Assembly: GCF_000001735.4 (NCBI RefSeq)
Contig: NC_003076.8
Span: forward strand, 14,263,835-14,327,834
DNA: 64,000 nucleotides
Direction of reading: 5' to 3'
DNA from: Arabidopsis thaliana
Lineage: Eukaryota; Streptophyta; Magnoliopsida; Brassicales; Brassicaceae
The position numbers were made by a program, and so were the translations under genes. Below are positions 21,234 to 33,427 of this stretch, piece after piece. Every line of letters begins with the position of its first letter. Within the stretch, counting starts at the first letter, position 1. The notes under the pieces are model-generated. The model was not told the DNA's origin. It did not search any database and saw only the letters and a list, made by a program, of their open reading frames with translations.

Positions 21234-24200
21234 CTATGAAGTAAAAGAATGGAAAACCCAAATTAGTATGGACAATAACGTTACAAGTGTTCCGTTCATA
21301 ACCGAAGAAGCCGCCGATATGAGATTTTCTGCTCCGAGTTGGTAAGCCGCTCCTGATCCATCTTTGACTTTGATGCTTGACGAACCTAACGAAACAAAAC
21401 ATTTTTGGTGTGTTTGACTTCTTCTTTGATCATCCATCGTCATTTAACTAGTTCTTGAGTTTTAGAGACTTACAGTTGTGGTCAGCCCATCCAATGACCT
21501 CATTCTCCAAATCGTATACTACTAACTTGTTTGAAAGCACCAAATCTATAGATGAAGAAACCAAATCTCAAGTCAGACACATGAAGTGTAATACATGGTT
21601 TAGTAGTATGATATGAATTTTACCTCCCAAAAGGATTACATCAGCTCCGTCCTGAGTCGTCATTCCACCAGATTGCCAACCAAAGCAATACATGTCTTCC
21701 TGTTTAAGAAAATCATTACATTGTGCATGAGACAATTCATGAAGGTTGACAATAACACCATCTATAACTATGTTGTTCAAATCTATTGATCAAAACTCAG
21801 TTAAAGTAGGAATATTCTGTTGAACTAAACACATCAAAGTAGGAAGCGACTGACTTACACGAAGTGAGAAAAGATAGTCATGCGGATACACACTCAGTTT
21901 CAGTGAGTCTTCGAAATGAAGATTGACCACGGGAAACGCTTTATCTGTGCTGCAAGTACAAGAAAGATAGTTTAGCATCGCACATAGTACAACAAAAAAA
22001 CTCACAACATGTAATGATCCAGATCCATGTACTCAAGCTTCTTTGCACTAGTATGTCAGACTTTTGCGCGATTTGCGTTATCCGCGATGAAGTAATATAT
22101 AGCGACCCTTGGTATCGAGAAACGAAGAATGATTGAGATATAGAGGCTAGGAAAAGGAAGCAAGTCATCTTACTTTGAAGTGAAACTGAAACAGGCAAAA
22201 GTTTCCTGTACCATGTGTAGTTTCACCTGTTGTTTAGCAGTAATCTATATACAGAAAAATTACCATGTCAGGGTTTTGAGAATAAACAAGAAAGCCAAGT
22301 AATGAAAAAGAGTTTCACCTTTTCGATTAGTGAGTTATACAAATTCTGTGGTAAGTATGCTAAAGTTGTACCACTATCGATTATCGTTCCTCCATCACCG
22401 TTAGTACTAGCTAGACTTGGTGGAAGGTCAATAGGGTCACCATCCACATCCATTCCCTTTAAAATGACATTGTAATGTACCCTAAAAAACATTGGAGAAA
22501 GTTATTACAAGAAACAATATATAATTATATGAATGACTAGAGATGGTCTCACTTACTGATTAGGAACTATAGGAGTTGTTTTCACTACTGGTGATTCCAC
22601 TTCACCAACAGCAAAAATCCCACCTCCATTCATATTATCCAAACAATGTGAAAATATTCTCTTTGTACTCCCCCCGGCAGCTAGTTGCGAAATGATCGAG
22701 GTATTTGATTGTCCGAAGCCCATAATACCGTCAACCGCTGAGTCGGTTTGTCCAAGCTGCCCTGACTGATTTTTTCCACACCTGTCTCAAAGAGGGATCC
22801 TTATGATGAAGCAGCATTCACTACCCGAATACATCAAAAGTGTACCGCTATACTACTTACCCGAATACAACTTCCTGCGCAAGTGGCGCGGTTCGAAGAT
22901 TTCCAGTCACTTGTTCTAAAGTAATGTTATCCTTTATAAAATCTCCATCACTTGTACTTCCATCTCCATACACTACATGATAACTACATGGCTTCTTTGC
23001 CCCACAAGTCTCGGATTGCATAATGAACGAACAGAAATCATCTTCACAGCCAACATTCTTCGATGTCGAAGAAGTTTTAGAGTCATATAATGATAACGGT
23101 ATCTACACAGCAACCAAACATACATCTAAGATTCCAAAATGTAACACTTCTTAACACAAAGTTTCGGTAAACACGGGTTATAAAGAAGCATACACCGAGA
23201 TCAGTTTTCACAGGACACTTGGGACATGGTGCACAATTAACCCAAAGTATATCACTTCCTGTATCAACTTGAACATAATATTCCTTTGGTGGTGACCCAA
23301 GCTTGATTTTGGTGAAGTATAAACTGCAAACAAATCAATCAAATGAAAGTCTCATTAGTACATACATTAAATGTTTTGGAACCAAATTTTGACAAGTGGC
23401 ATTTAATCGCTAAATTACAGCGATTTTAGAAAAAGATATCATATCTCGCCTCCGCAAATTAGTTTCATGTTTAATTCCGCTTAACATAGCGTTTTATAAC
23501 GCCGTTTTACTCGCAATTTCTAATCCTATTTTTCGAAATATTTGATTCTACAAATTTTGAAAAATGACTTTTAATCGCCTTAATTACAGTGATTTTAGAA
23601 ATCATATCTCGCCTCCGCGAATTCTTTTCCGGTTTAATTCCGCTTATCAAAACGTTTGATAACACCATTTTACTCGCAATTTCTAATCCTATTTTTTCGA
23701 AATTTTTGATTGTACAAATTTTGACAAGTGAGTTTTAATTGCTGAACTACAGTGATTATAGAAATCATATCTCGCCTCCGCGAATTCATTTCGTGTTTAA
23801 TTCCGCTTATCAAAATGTTTTATAACACCGTTTTACTCGCAATTTCTGATCCTATTTTTTTTGAAATTTATGATTCTACAAATTTTGACAAGTGACTTTT
23901 AATTGCTAAATTACAACGATTTTAAAAATCATACCTCGCCTCCGCGAATTCATTTCCGGTTTAATTCCGCTTATAAAAAATTTTCTTATCCCATGATTTT
24001 TTCAAAATTTTCAATCCTACAAAATGTAACTATTGCATTCTCCTAGTTTCAACGACTAAAATAAGCAACACGATCCAATCTAGAAATAGCAAATGAAGAG
24101 GGATCTAAAGAGACAAACCCGATGGAGTCGGCGCGACTATCGCCACCGAGAGGAAGATCGATATTCGCAAGCATACGAGCGTGACGGAAGCTGTCGTGAG

Positions 24201-24333
24201 ATTTGAGCTCAGACAATTGTTTCTCTTTTCCGGCGAACTTATGCGTCACATTAAACACGAAATTCCCAGAAACAACTTGGATCACCAAAACGAAAACCAC
24301 CGCAACAATGCGTGAAATTCTACTCGGATCCAT
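21234..24333 (-). CDS. A36: GPI-anchored-type aspartic protease (pepsin family A1)
   Basis: Ten coding exons on the minus strand: 24333-24119, 23323-23194, 23102-22861, 22781-22557, 22481-22319, 22244-22174, 21949-21859, 21699-21624, 21545-21474, 21385-21234; 478 codons plus TAG. I chose the ATG at 24333 (MDPSRISRIV) over an in-frame ATG ten codons upstream because it puts the hydrophobic signal peptide (residues 9-23) at the N-terminus. Catalytic motifs are both present: VDTGSDILWV (D92) and IIDSGTTLAY (D306); a flap YGDGST lies between. The hydrophobic tail NGTLVTLLSILIWVFHSF fits a GPI-anchor signal. It matches my memory of At5g36260 (A36), reported with paralog A39 (At1g65240) to act in pollen and ovule development at the cell surface. 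Intron 1 is long and contains a tandem repeat. Confidence 0.94.
23389..24020. repeat. ~164-bp tandem repeat, 3.8 copies, in protease intron 1
   Basis: Copies begin at the 'gacaagtg'-type motif at about 23391, 23559, 23723 and 23887 (spacings 168, 164, 164). Each copy includes a 'catatctcgcctccgcgaat' sequence, 'tttaattccgctta', and 'ttttactcgcaatttct'; the fourth copy lacks the middle 'ttttactcgcaattt' part and fades near 24020. The array fills most of intron 1 of the aspartic protease gene. Confidence 0.9.
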
Positions 24334-25561
24334 CGTCGTCACCATCAATGTCTTCACTGTCAAGAAATTATATTATCTCTCCGATCCAAATCTCCGGGAA
24401 AATCAAAATTGAGATTTGTTTGAAATGGTGAATCGAATTGAATTGAAATTCATTTGGAATTTTAAAAAAGAGTTTTATGTATTTCTGATGATGAGAATTG
24501 AGTTTGAAAGATAAACCAAAGAAAGCAACAGAGGAAGAGAGGGAGACATGGGAACGAGAAGAGAGGGAAACGCAAGAGAAAGCGACGCGTTTTCAACGGT
24601 GATTTTTTAGCTTTTTTGTTTTGTTTTTTGTTTTTTTTGTCTTTTGTTGGTATTTTTTAATTGTTTATTCATTATTTGACCAATAGGAAAAAGAGGTAAT
24701 AACAAAATTAACTTTTAAACTACAGTAAAATTTCTATAAATCAATAATATTGGAATCCAACAAGATATTTTATGACTTTATAGTGGTAAATATTACTTTT
24801 AGATAAATTGATATTTATTAGCTTGCAAATAGCTTTATTTAGTTGTTAATTTTTTTTTGTTTTTTTTTTTGTTTTATATAAAAACTATCGGTTGATCCGG
24901 TAAACTTCGATAGAGACGCACCGAAGTGCTTCACAGTAAACATCTTCCTGAAAGCCCACCACACTGTATGTCCCAAGTTTAGAGTGTTTTTCAAGTTATT
25001 TCAAGGAGTAGTTAGACCGCCTGCATTCTAACTACCATATAAACTAATTAAATCAAATCACAAATGACAGACTTCTGAAACAAATGTGTTTTTGTTTCCA
25101 AAGATAATCGAATTTGGTTTAGGAATTTCACCATTTACTAAAACTTCCCCTACTACTAGACTACAAATGCTTGAGTGTTAATTTTTTTTTTCTTCAAAAT
25201 ATGTATTAAACAAATTTAATATAAACAAAATTAATAATTATAATGTTATGATTTTTTTGGTTTTAGACTTGAACATGTGATGTTTAGAAGAAGAAAACTA
25301 TGTTTCCTACAATAAATAACAAAGATTATATATGAAATTGCATATTTTAATTGTAATTTTTTATATAATTAATTGAGTGAAATATGTGTGAGTAACACTA
25401 ATGATAAATCTGTAAATATTCGACGAAATCCATATTCTTTCTATGTAGAGGACAATTTGGGTCTCGTTTGATGATATAGGAGGTATGAGATCATCTCCCG
25501 AGTTAGATAGAACGAATGATGGAGTCTTATTCGGACACTTGCCATTGGGATCTATAGAATA
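24334..25561. other. Protease upstream region and repeat-rich spacer
   Basis: The first 270 bases must hold the minus-strand promoter and leader of the aspartic protease. At 24722 a degenerate Emigrant-type end (CAGTAAAATTTCTATAAATC) begins; no matching right end was found. A segment near 24885-25000 looks like unrelated inserted sequence. No gene recognised. Confidence 0.5.
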
Positions 25562-26755
25562 CTAGTAGGCAGCCCGTGCTTTGCACGGGAAAATAACAAT
25601 ATCCATAGTATAGTATTTTGTTTCTTTGAAATCTACAACTATTACACTAATGATGAATGTCACAGCCTCACAAAATACAATTTGTTTAGTTTTATTTTAT
25701 CGAAATACATTGATTGGATGTATTACACATTGCTCTGTAACTCTCAATAGAAGTCCTTCTCAACTTCACCCAAATCGTGATATATATATATATATGTATG
25801 TGTGTGTCAAAATCAAAGAAACTTTCATTAGAAACAACAAAGTATCTTACATAAATACACTAACTGTCTCAGGCATAGAAAAAAAAAGAGAAAGAGTAGA
25901 TGAAGAAAACAAAAGATATACGGAGCTATTTTTTCTTCTCCAAAAGCTTAACAATAATAATGATGGAGAAATGAATAACCTTCGAATCAAAACGCTTTTA
26001 AAACTTGAACATATAAGAAGGTTTCACATTAAAATCATTTTGCAGACTACATCGTGGAAGAAGATGTCAAATCATGCCACCCATCTCTCAAATTGGTTTT
26101 CTTCTTTTGAATTGAAACCCCCAAAACATTTGCATCCATTTTGTTTCTATACGATTCTCGCAAACTCATGTGGTCATTTTGTCGAGCAGGGTGCATAGAA
26201 AATGTAAAAAGATAAGACCAAGTAAATCGCAACAAATAGCCAAAGTTTTAATGATATTCATATCAGCGATTAGGTGGACCAAACTCAACGTGTCGTGGGG
26301 AGTTAACATCGTCCATCACATTAGGCATCACAAAAGTCTCAACTTTCATTGTTTATGTCATCTTTTTGTTTCTCTGTTATACAAATTTTGAAGAAAGAAT
26401 GGACGATCTAAAGTTATAAGAAAGGAGAGAAGAAGAAGAACATGAACCTGTTTTTATTTTTGTAAAAGAGGCTTATACGGTTGCCATTTAGATCGTAATT
26501 TAACTGGCAAAGGGATTGAAAGATGGGAGAGAAAGTGAAGAATCTTAAGATCGTGGAAGGAGCAGTTGCTAAAAAAGTGGTCAGACTTTTATTTATTTTT
26601 TGTCAAAAAAAATTGTGTTGAAAAATAATAGTAGAAAGCAGTGAATTGTTTTACGAATGTGAAAGACCAAAATTTTAAACTTAATCATACGTGGCAAAAG
26701 GAGAGACTTGCAGTTTTGGGAAAAGTGACTGTTGATTTAGTATAACTAGATTAGA
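25562..26755 (-). mobile_element. Helitron-like element, 1.2 kb
   Basis: Read on the minus strand, the 5' end is TCTAATCTAG after an A (26756/26755). The 3' end is a perfect hairpin CCCGTGC-AAA-GCACGGG (about 25572-25588) followed by a short spacer and terminal CTAG (25565-25562), then T. These are the Helitron end rules. There is no transposase; short ORFs inside are not recognisable as genes. The 3' hairpin is clear; the 5' end is the best candidate rather than proven. Confidence 0.55.
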
Positions 26756-29039
26756 TATCATGCAATAAGGCAATAAGACATATCTGCTGATAGCATGGTA
26801 TGTTGGGATTCAAAGGTGTTATTGGGATTGGTCTATATCTTGATGGGGACAACTAGGGCTACCGGCTTGTAAACGGGCCATGTTAATGATTGAAGACATG
26901 TTGCAAATTAGTTGAGACATCAAGCCGTCCCTGAATTTGACAAGGCTACAAGCAAGAAGAAAAAAATAGGCTGCATAACTATTATTTTTTGAATGACTGT
27001 TCTTTGTAATTAAAATAAAAGAAAACTTGTCTAAGCTGCTCCCAAGTCTCAAACCCGTGAACTGGTGACTTTCACAGAGAAGCATTAACCATTAATCAAT
27101 GATTATTTTTTTGAAAAACAGCCGAACATTATGTCATATTAGATTTGATGTTTTAGTGTTTTGAGTTTGTTCCACAAAGATTGATTTTTTAGGTTTTTAT
27201 TTTATTTTTTAAATTTTTTATTGATAAATTATAGATTTCAAGATGTAATGGTTAACTGTTTTATACTACTATTGGTTCAAACTTATTAAAAAAATGATTG
27301 GCAAATAATTAAACAATAATTGTTTCTTAATATATGTGAAAACTAGAACATTAAACTTTTCGGAACATAGGCAGTATTATTTAACGGCCGCAAGCTATTG
27401 CTTTGCTTGCTTGGCCTCTTCAACGGCTATGGAGACAATAATTAATCTTTATCATTGAACACACTGTTTTTCATATTTTTCTTTTTTTTTGACTTTGGTT
27501 ATAGAAAGTTTCTAGAAGTTAAGATGAAGAAAAATATGTGAATCGAATCTATCGGTTTCGAAAATGCATCATCACTCAAGGAAGAGAAGTCAGAATAGAA
27601 ATAGAGTAAAACGTCTATAAATTAATAATGTTGGGTCATGATATTCTATTAATATTATAGTGATATTAATATTATTAATTAATATTGTATATTAATATTT
27701 ATTAATTTAAGAGAGTTTTTTTAGTTGTGAAACCTTTTTAAAAAAATATGAGTTAAAACAAGTTGATCTAAATAAAATGAATGGTTTATATGTTATAAAT
27801 TTTGTAGTTTTAGACTTAAACATTTAATATTTAGAAGAGAAAACATTTTTTATAATGAATAAAAAAAGATTATAGAATTCACATTTACAAATGATATACA
27901 TAAATTCAAAATTTATAAATAGTGACATCAATTGTTTAAAATTTGAAAACTTACAGAAAAGTTTGGCTATTTTTATAAAAAAACTTAAAATATATAATTT
28001 ACATGATTATTAATTTAGGATATTATTGGGACCATATTTTACATATGAGCTAAGAAAATATTATCTTATTGAATTTGGTTAATGTTTATATTGGCCCGTC
28101 TTATTTATTTTATCGTTTTTTTTTTGAGTGTATATATTATCTAACTATCCATTTTTTTTACCGCTTGGTTTTTATTTGTTGACTACTATTCTGAGTATTG
28201 TAAACTTGATTTGGAGGGCGGATATCTTGGGTCCTTACAATCAAGGCGAATCCTCGTGTAATTTTCTTTTCTTGCTTTGAATAAAAAATGGGACACAAAT
28301 GTCTCCCGATCACTTACCAAAAAAGGTGTTAACGTACACGAAGGAAATTGAACACATTCTGAAAGAGAAGTTTGATTAATGATTACATATTTGTCTAAAT
28401 CTTATGAACGTATGATCGTAACATTAAATATGTGGAGGCCAACCAGTTGGAGCTTTTGGGTTACTTGTAGGATAAGTTAATTTCAAAATGGTCATTATGA
28501 GTTTACAGTACCATTTTTACTCAACTCATTCAATATTCGAACTATAAAAAATATCATATAGTTTAGTGGTTTGATCTAAATGAACAAATTCTATCATAAA
28601 AAGAAAATGAATTTAGTGGTTTTAAAACAAGAGGCAAGAGACAGAGAGAAAAATGATTAAAAGAAAATACAAAAACAAAATAAAGTTTCAACTTTTAAGT
28701 TTATGTCTAACAAAAACAAAATAAATCCTCAATTTTTGTGGTATTCTAAGAGTGGTGTTTTTGGAGTATTTTGAAAAACTCGTTACTAAAGGGTCATTTA
28801 ACTCCTAGAATTAGTCAGAGGCTTCTGCGAAATCTCAATACGTACGTGATGCTTAATCTAAAAATAAATAAATCAGGAATAAATACTCAATTAGGAGTAA
28901 ATACTCTATTAGGGCACATATAGTAAAAAGAAAAAGTGAAAAAAAAAATCAAGAATGTTGGGAGGCACGTAAACTAGAGATTGAATTATTTATAAGCTCA
29001 TACATAAAATGTTGTCGTATGCACGTTATGCATTTCCTC
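26756..29039. other. AT-rich spacer with Emigrant-like remnant
   Basis: Intergenic. At 27605 an Emigrant-like end (gtaaaacgtctataaattaa) begins, with interior sequence (gttttagacttaaacattta, near 27800) that also occurs near 25260, so both spacers probably hold decayed pogo-type MITEs. A weakly coding-like minus ORF at 26819-27085 was not recognised. Confidence 0.45.
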
Positions 29040-29047
29040 TATAAAAA
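29040..29047 (+). promoter_or_regulatory. TATA box for the DHAR retrogene
   Basis: TATAAAAA lies 57 bases before the ATG at 29097, the right spacing for a plant TATA box with a short leader. A second TATA-like 'tatttataa' lies about 50 bases further upstream. Confidence 0.5.
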
Positions 29048-29057
29048 TGATATATAG

Positions 29058-29750
<693 letters not shown>

Positions 29751-31027
29751 TGCATTATTGTCTTGGGTTAGAAAATATATGATCTTGTGTTTATTTCCCT
29801 CATCTATTAAACAACGCGCCAAAAATGTTCTCAGTTGTTGTCTTCGTTATCTTTCAAAATTTATGTGTTTTAGTTGGTGAAATTAGATCTGTCTGCATAT
29901 GTTATCTTGATGTACCATATGATAGACTACAACTTAATTACATCATATATATATATGAAAACCATATTATGAACGTTATGAAAAAATTGAAAGATATGTT
30001 TTATTGGAATTTGCAATTTGATTCTCCATATGTTCTATCCATTTTTTTTGCTCATAAGAGTGATTGTGACATGATTTTATTATGAATCCTATTTACATTG
30101 GTATTGTTGAAAACACGTTAAAGGTTATTGTGTGTGTTAGTTTGGTTTTTGTGTACGTTTTTATTTTCATATTCATTCAAAAATCCCATGCATATTTTTT
30201 GAGTAATGTTACCTTCAGTTAATCAATTTTGGCTATACTTTCATTAAAAATATTTTCTTCTATTAAGTCATTCTAAGAAAATATTATCCTATACTATTAT
30301 TTGGGGAGTATACTTATAAGTTGTAACATTGAAAATGTAACAAATACATTAATATATTATTATAGAAATATAATCATAGAATTTAATTTATTTAGTAATA
30401 TCGTGAATCCACAGATTATAAAATAGGTCTAATAATATATACTAAATTTAATTTATTTAGTAATCTCGTGGGTCCATGGATTATTTACTAAATAAATTAA
30501 ATTTAATATATATTTAGTATATAGTATATAAGGAAGCTGATAAGATACAACTTCACATTGTATATATATTAATATATACATTAATATATTATTTGAAAAA
30601 TATAATCATAGATTTTTTTTTCTATTTCTTTAAAAAAAAAAAGAAAAACCCATCAAAATGATTATATAAAGATTTGATATCTAACTTGCCGTATTAATTT
30701 GTTATTAATTATTGTACTCCACCTCACATCCTTATATGATACTCCACTTCACATAATTATTGTACTCCACCTCACATCTTTATATTATACTCTGTTTGTG
30801 AAAAAGAACAAAATCGTCATATCATCCATATATATTGTTATATGTTCGTAAGGAAAGCATGTTGGCCTCTCACTTGATGAGATAAAATTTGCATGCATTT
30901 ATGATTTCAATATTCAATACCTGAAAGAGTGGCATCAAATTGACACAAACCAAGATCACACAAGCATTGCGCAAAACTCTCGGTAAGGATACCGCAATTG
31001 AGAACAAAGCTACCTGGATCTGGAAGG
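29751..31027. other. AT-rich spacer, no gene seen
   Basis: Very AT-rich with short palindromic stretches (e.g. 30410-30530, where 'actaaatttaatttatttag' recurs in both orientations) and a short tandem motif 'ctccacctcacatc' near 30718-30778. No coding region was recognised. Confidence 0.5.
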
Positions 31028-31190
31028 TTTTTTTTTTTTTTTTTGAAATCCAAGAGGTTTTGGGCCGAAACCCGTATTCCCCCAAGCCCGAAACCACAAC
31101 ATGTAATATTAGTTTCGTCCCAAGCGTCACTCGAAACGGCGACTTCTAAGTTTCGCCTAGAGTCTTTAGCAATTGAGCTAACGACACTTG
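31028..31190 (-). mobile_element. tRNA-derived SINE
   Basis: On the minus strand the element starts near 31190 with a tRNA-like head: A box TAGCTCAATTG (31180-31170) and B box GTTTCGAGT (31137-31129), 43 bases apart as in a tRNA. A unique body follows and it ends in a 17-base A-tail (seen as T at 31028-31044). This is the full structure of a pol III SINE of about 160 bp. No clear target duplication was found. Confidence 0.75.
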
Positions 31191-31204
31191 GTTCTTTTTT
31201 TTTC

Positions 31205-31490
31205 TAAAATTGGTGGTCCAGCTGGGAACGAGCGAGCAAGCCATAGTGAATCTGAGTGGTGTCGAGCTGTGATCCGTCCACTGCCGAGAGCGGGAGGTGA
31301 TCGCTGCTCTATGAAACCAGCCTCACGCATTGCCCACCAATGTAAGAACCGCCTGAGCCAAGCCTTCGCTCAACACACACAGATCACTCACAGCTTGGAC
31401 TGGGCAGCCCAGAACAATGCCACAACAGATCTGACCCGTGGACCGAGTCAGTGTTCCACCAACTTATTGTCCCCACTTGGTTAACAAGCC
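31205..31490. other. GC-rich unclassified island
   Basis: A stretch with clearly higher GC than its surroundings, lying between the SINE and the Athila-type internal region. It carries an open frame on the plus strand (31188-31484) that matches nothing I know. It may be part of the retroelement, a separate short element or an old coding fragment. Confidence 0.4.
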
Positions 31491-31804
31491 CTCGTTACTG
31501 ATTTGGAAGTTTCTATTTAATCTTATTCTGAATAATGTAGCTAACATGTGTAGAAATCGTCATCACACCTTGCTCAGTATTCAAATCCTTAGTAACCATC
31601 CTCTTCACATATTGTGTGACCATAGGAGAAGACTTCACAACATCTATAAGTGGCATCTGTACAATCAGCTTATCCATCATAACTTTGCATCTAGCATCAT
31701 CTAGCTTATGTTTGGACTTCCTAGGACTCTTGGGGAAAAGAACCTTGTGTTTGGTTGCCTTTTCTACAGCTGAAATTGGGTTCTGGTGAAATCGCAGGTC
31801 TGGA

Positions 31805-31915
31805 CTGGTTTGGTGTCGATCGACACATTATTGGTGTCGGTCGATACTGTCTGTTTCTGCAGTATCTGTGTTCACTGGTATCGATCGACACCAAGTAGTG
31901 TCGGTCGACACTGAT
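31805..31915. repeat. Palindromic TGTCGATCGACA motif cluster
   Basis: Four copies of a 12-base perfect or near-perfect palindrome, TGTCGATCGACA and variants (tgtcggtcgatac, tatcgatcgacac, tgtcggtcgacac), occur within about 110 bases at 31812, 31836, 31883 and 31898. More occur at 33110, 33134 (gccgatcgac), and in the LTR near 35097 and 35119. On the minus strand in the gag frame they would encode a VDRH / SIDT type peptide repeat. Confidence 0.8.
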
Positions 31916-32058
31916 ATCTGGTCAGCAAAAACTGCATCATCATTCTCTTCCAAATTGACGATTTTGGCTATAGGAAGCTCCTGTTAAAGCACTGGATTTA
32001 ATTGTTTTCCACTCCTTAACTGAATAGCACTAACATCTTCTATATTTGTACTCAATTG

Positions 32059-33273
32059 CTATATTTGATTGTTCAATACTTGAATCTTCCCATTCAAATC
32101 TTTGGATACAACACCCAATTTGTGATCAAAATCTGTCGTTAGCTTCTCTTGACCTTTGAGAATCTGTTTGAACATCGATTCGACCATCTTAGTAATCTCG
32201 GGTGGAGGGTGGGCTTGGGTTGAAGAAGCATAATTCATAGTGAAGCTTGTAGTTTGCTGAACCGATGTCTGAGATGTAGACTTCTGATTGTAGTTCTTGT
32301 ATCCATGTTGATCCATCATCTCTGAAGTGGCTACACTGTTAACCTGTGCAGCATACTGAACCTGTTGATTACCAAGAAGAAAATCAACTTTGGAACTTAA
32401 CAAGGCAACTTGGTTGTTATCGGATATCTCAGCTTGCGTTTTCCTTGCAATGTCAACGCTTTTGGTACTAATGCTGGAAGTCAAGCTTTCAATCAACATT
32501 GTTGAATCCTCTGGATATCTTGACATGAAATTACCATTACTAGCTTCATCCAAAGCCATCTATTAACGCCAATCAACTCCTCTGAAGAAGATACCTAACA
32601 GCTGAACCTCATTAAAACCATGATGCGGGTAGTCTCTCTCATATTCTCTGAATTTGATCCAAGCGGCTTTAAATGCTTCTCCGGCTTTTTGAGAGAAGGT
32701 GGAGATCTTCATTCTCAGCTCCTCGGACCTTGCATCGTATAAAAGTTGTTCAGAAAAAACAACTTTTATTTCTTTCCAAGTTGTAAGAGATCCAAGCTTC
32801 AACTGCTTAAGCCAAGAAGCTGCTTCCCTAGCAAGAGAATATGGGAAGAGCTTGTAGAGAAGGTAGTCACAAGAAATACCTTCTGCTTTAATACTCGAAA
32901 CCAAGTCTTCAAACAGATCAATATGATCCATCGGGTGTTAGACCATGAAAAGGGTGCATACTCACAAGAGTAAAGTATGCATGTTTTATCTCGAAATCTC
33001 TTCTTTCAAATGTAGGTGGTCGGATTGCAGACTGATTGGAATAGAAGAGATCTTGTCTGTTGTAGTCATCAAGAGTCATCCTACGACCATCTGCTCTGAT
33101 TTCTTCTTATGTCGATCAACAACCAGCTGGTGCCGATCGACATCCTCTGCGATTTCTGGTATCACGTTTCCCTCTTCATCAAGTTTCTGGCCCTCTTCGT
33201 TGTATGCCTGACCATCTCTGTCTCGTAAGACTCCAGCAGCATCAGGTCTGATAATCAATCTCAACATATCCAC
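32059..33273 (-). pseudogene. Athila-type gag remnant
   Basis: Minus strand, in order: a start-proximal part (RPDAAGVLRDRDGQAYNEEG), the conserved NQSAIRPPTFERRDFEIK block, FHGL, then MDHIDLFEDLVSSIK and the capsid-like LFPYSLAREAASWLKQL and RDYPHHGFNEVQLLGIFFRGV. A frameshift lies near 32935, between FHGL and MDHID. Two adjacent in-frame stops (TAA TAG, 32568-32563) follow GVDWR, after which the same frame resumes with MALDEASNGNFMSR. It is a structural protein remnant that cannot be made in full. Confidence 0.85.
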
Positions 33274-33427
33274 TGATTGCTAACTTTCCGGTTGTTGCGT
33301 TCAAATTCCTATTAGCTCTTGTCACAAGAAAAAGAACGCGTGAGTAACAAAGTAAAATAAAAATTAAGACTAAATTCTACACCTAATCTAATGGTGAATC
33401 GAAGAGAACTTGGCAACGACGCCAAAT

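Larger units (their letters stand above)
31500..33427 (-). mobile_element. Athila-type Ty3/gypsy internal region, truncated
   Basis: On the minus strand, starting next to the LTR boundary at 33427, a primer-binding-like sequence (TTGGCGTCGTTGCC) is followed by a leader and the gag region. Beyond the gag a decayed stretch reads AISLRSGKQLNPV and later MMDKLIVQMPLIDVVKS, typical of the gag-protease region of Athila elements. Protease, RT, integrase and the second LTR are absent from the window. The element is therefore a 5' end fragment. Confidence 0.75.

Noticed and set aside
25626-26198. 190-codon plus-strand ORF
   Set aside because: No recognisable domain, lysine/asparagine-rich AT composition, inside a Helitron. 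Chance ORF.
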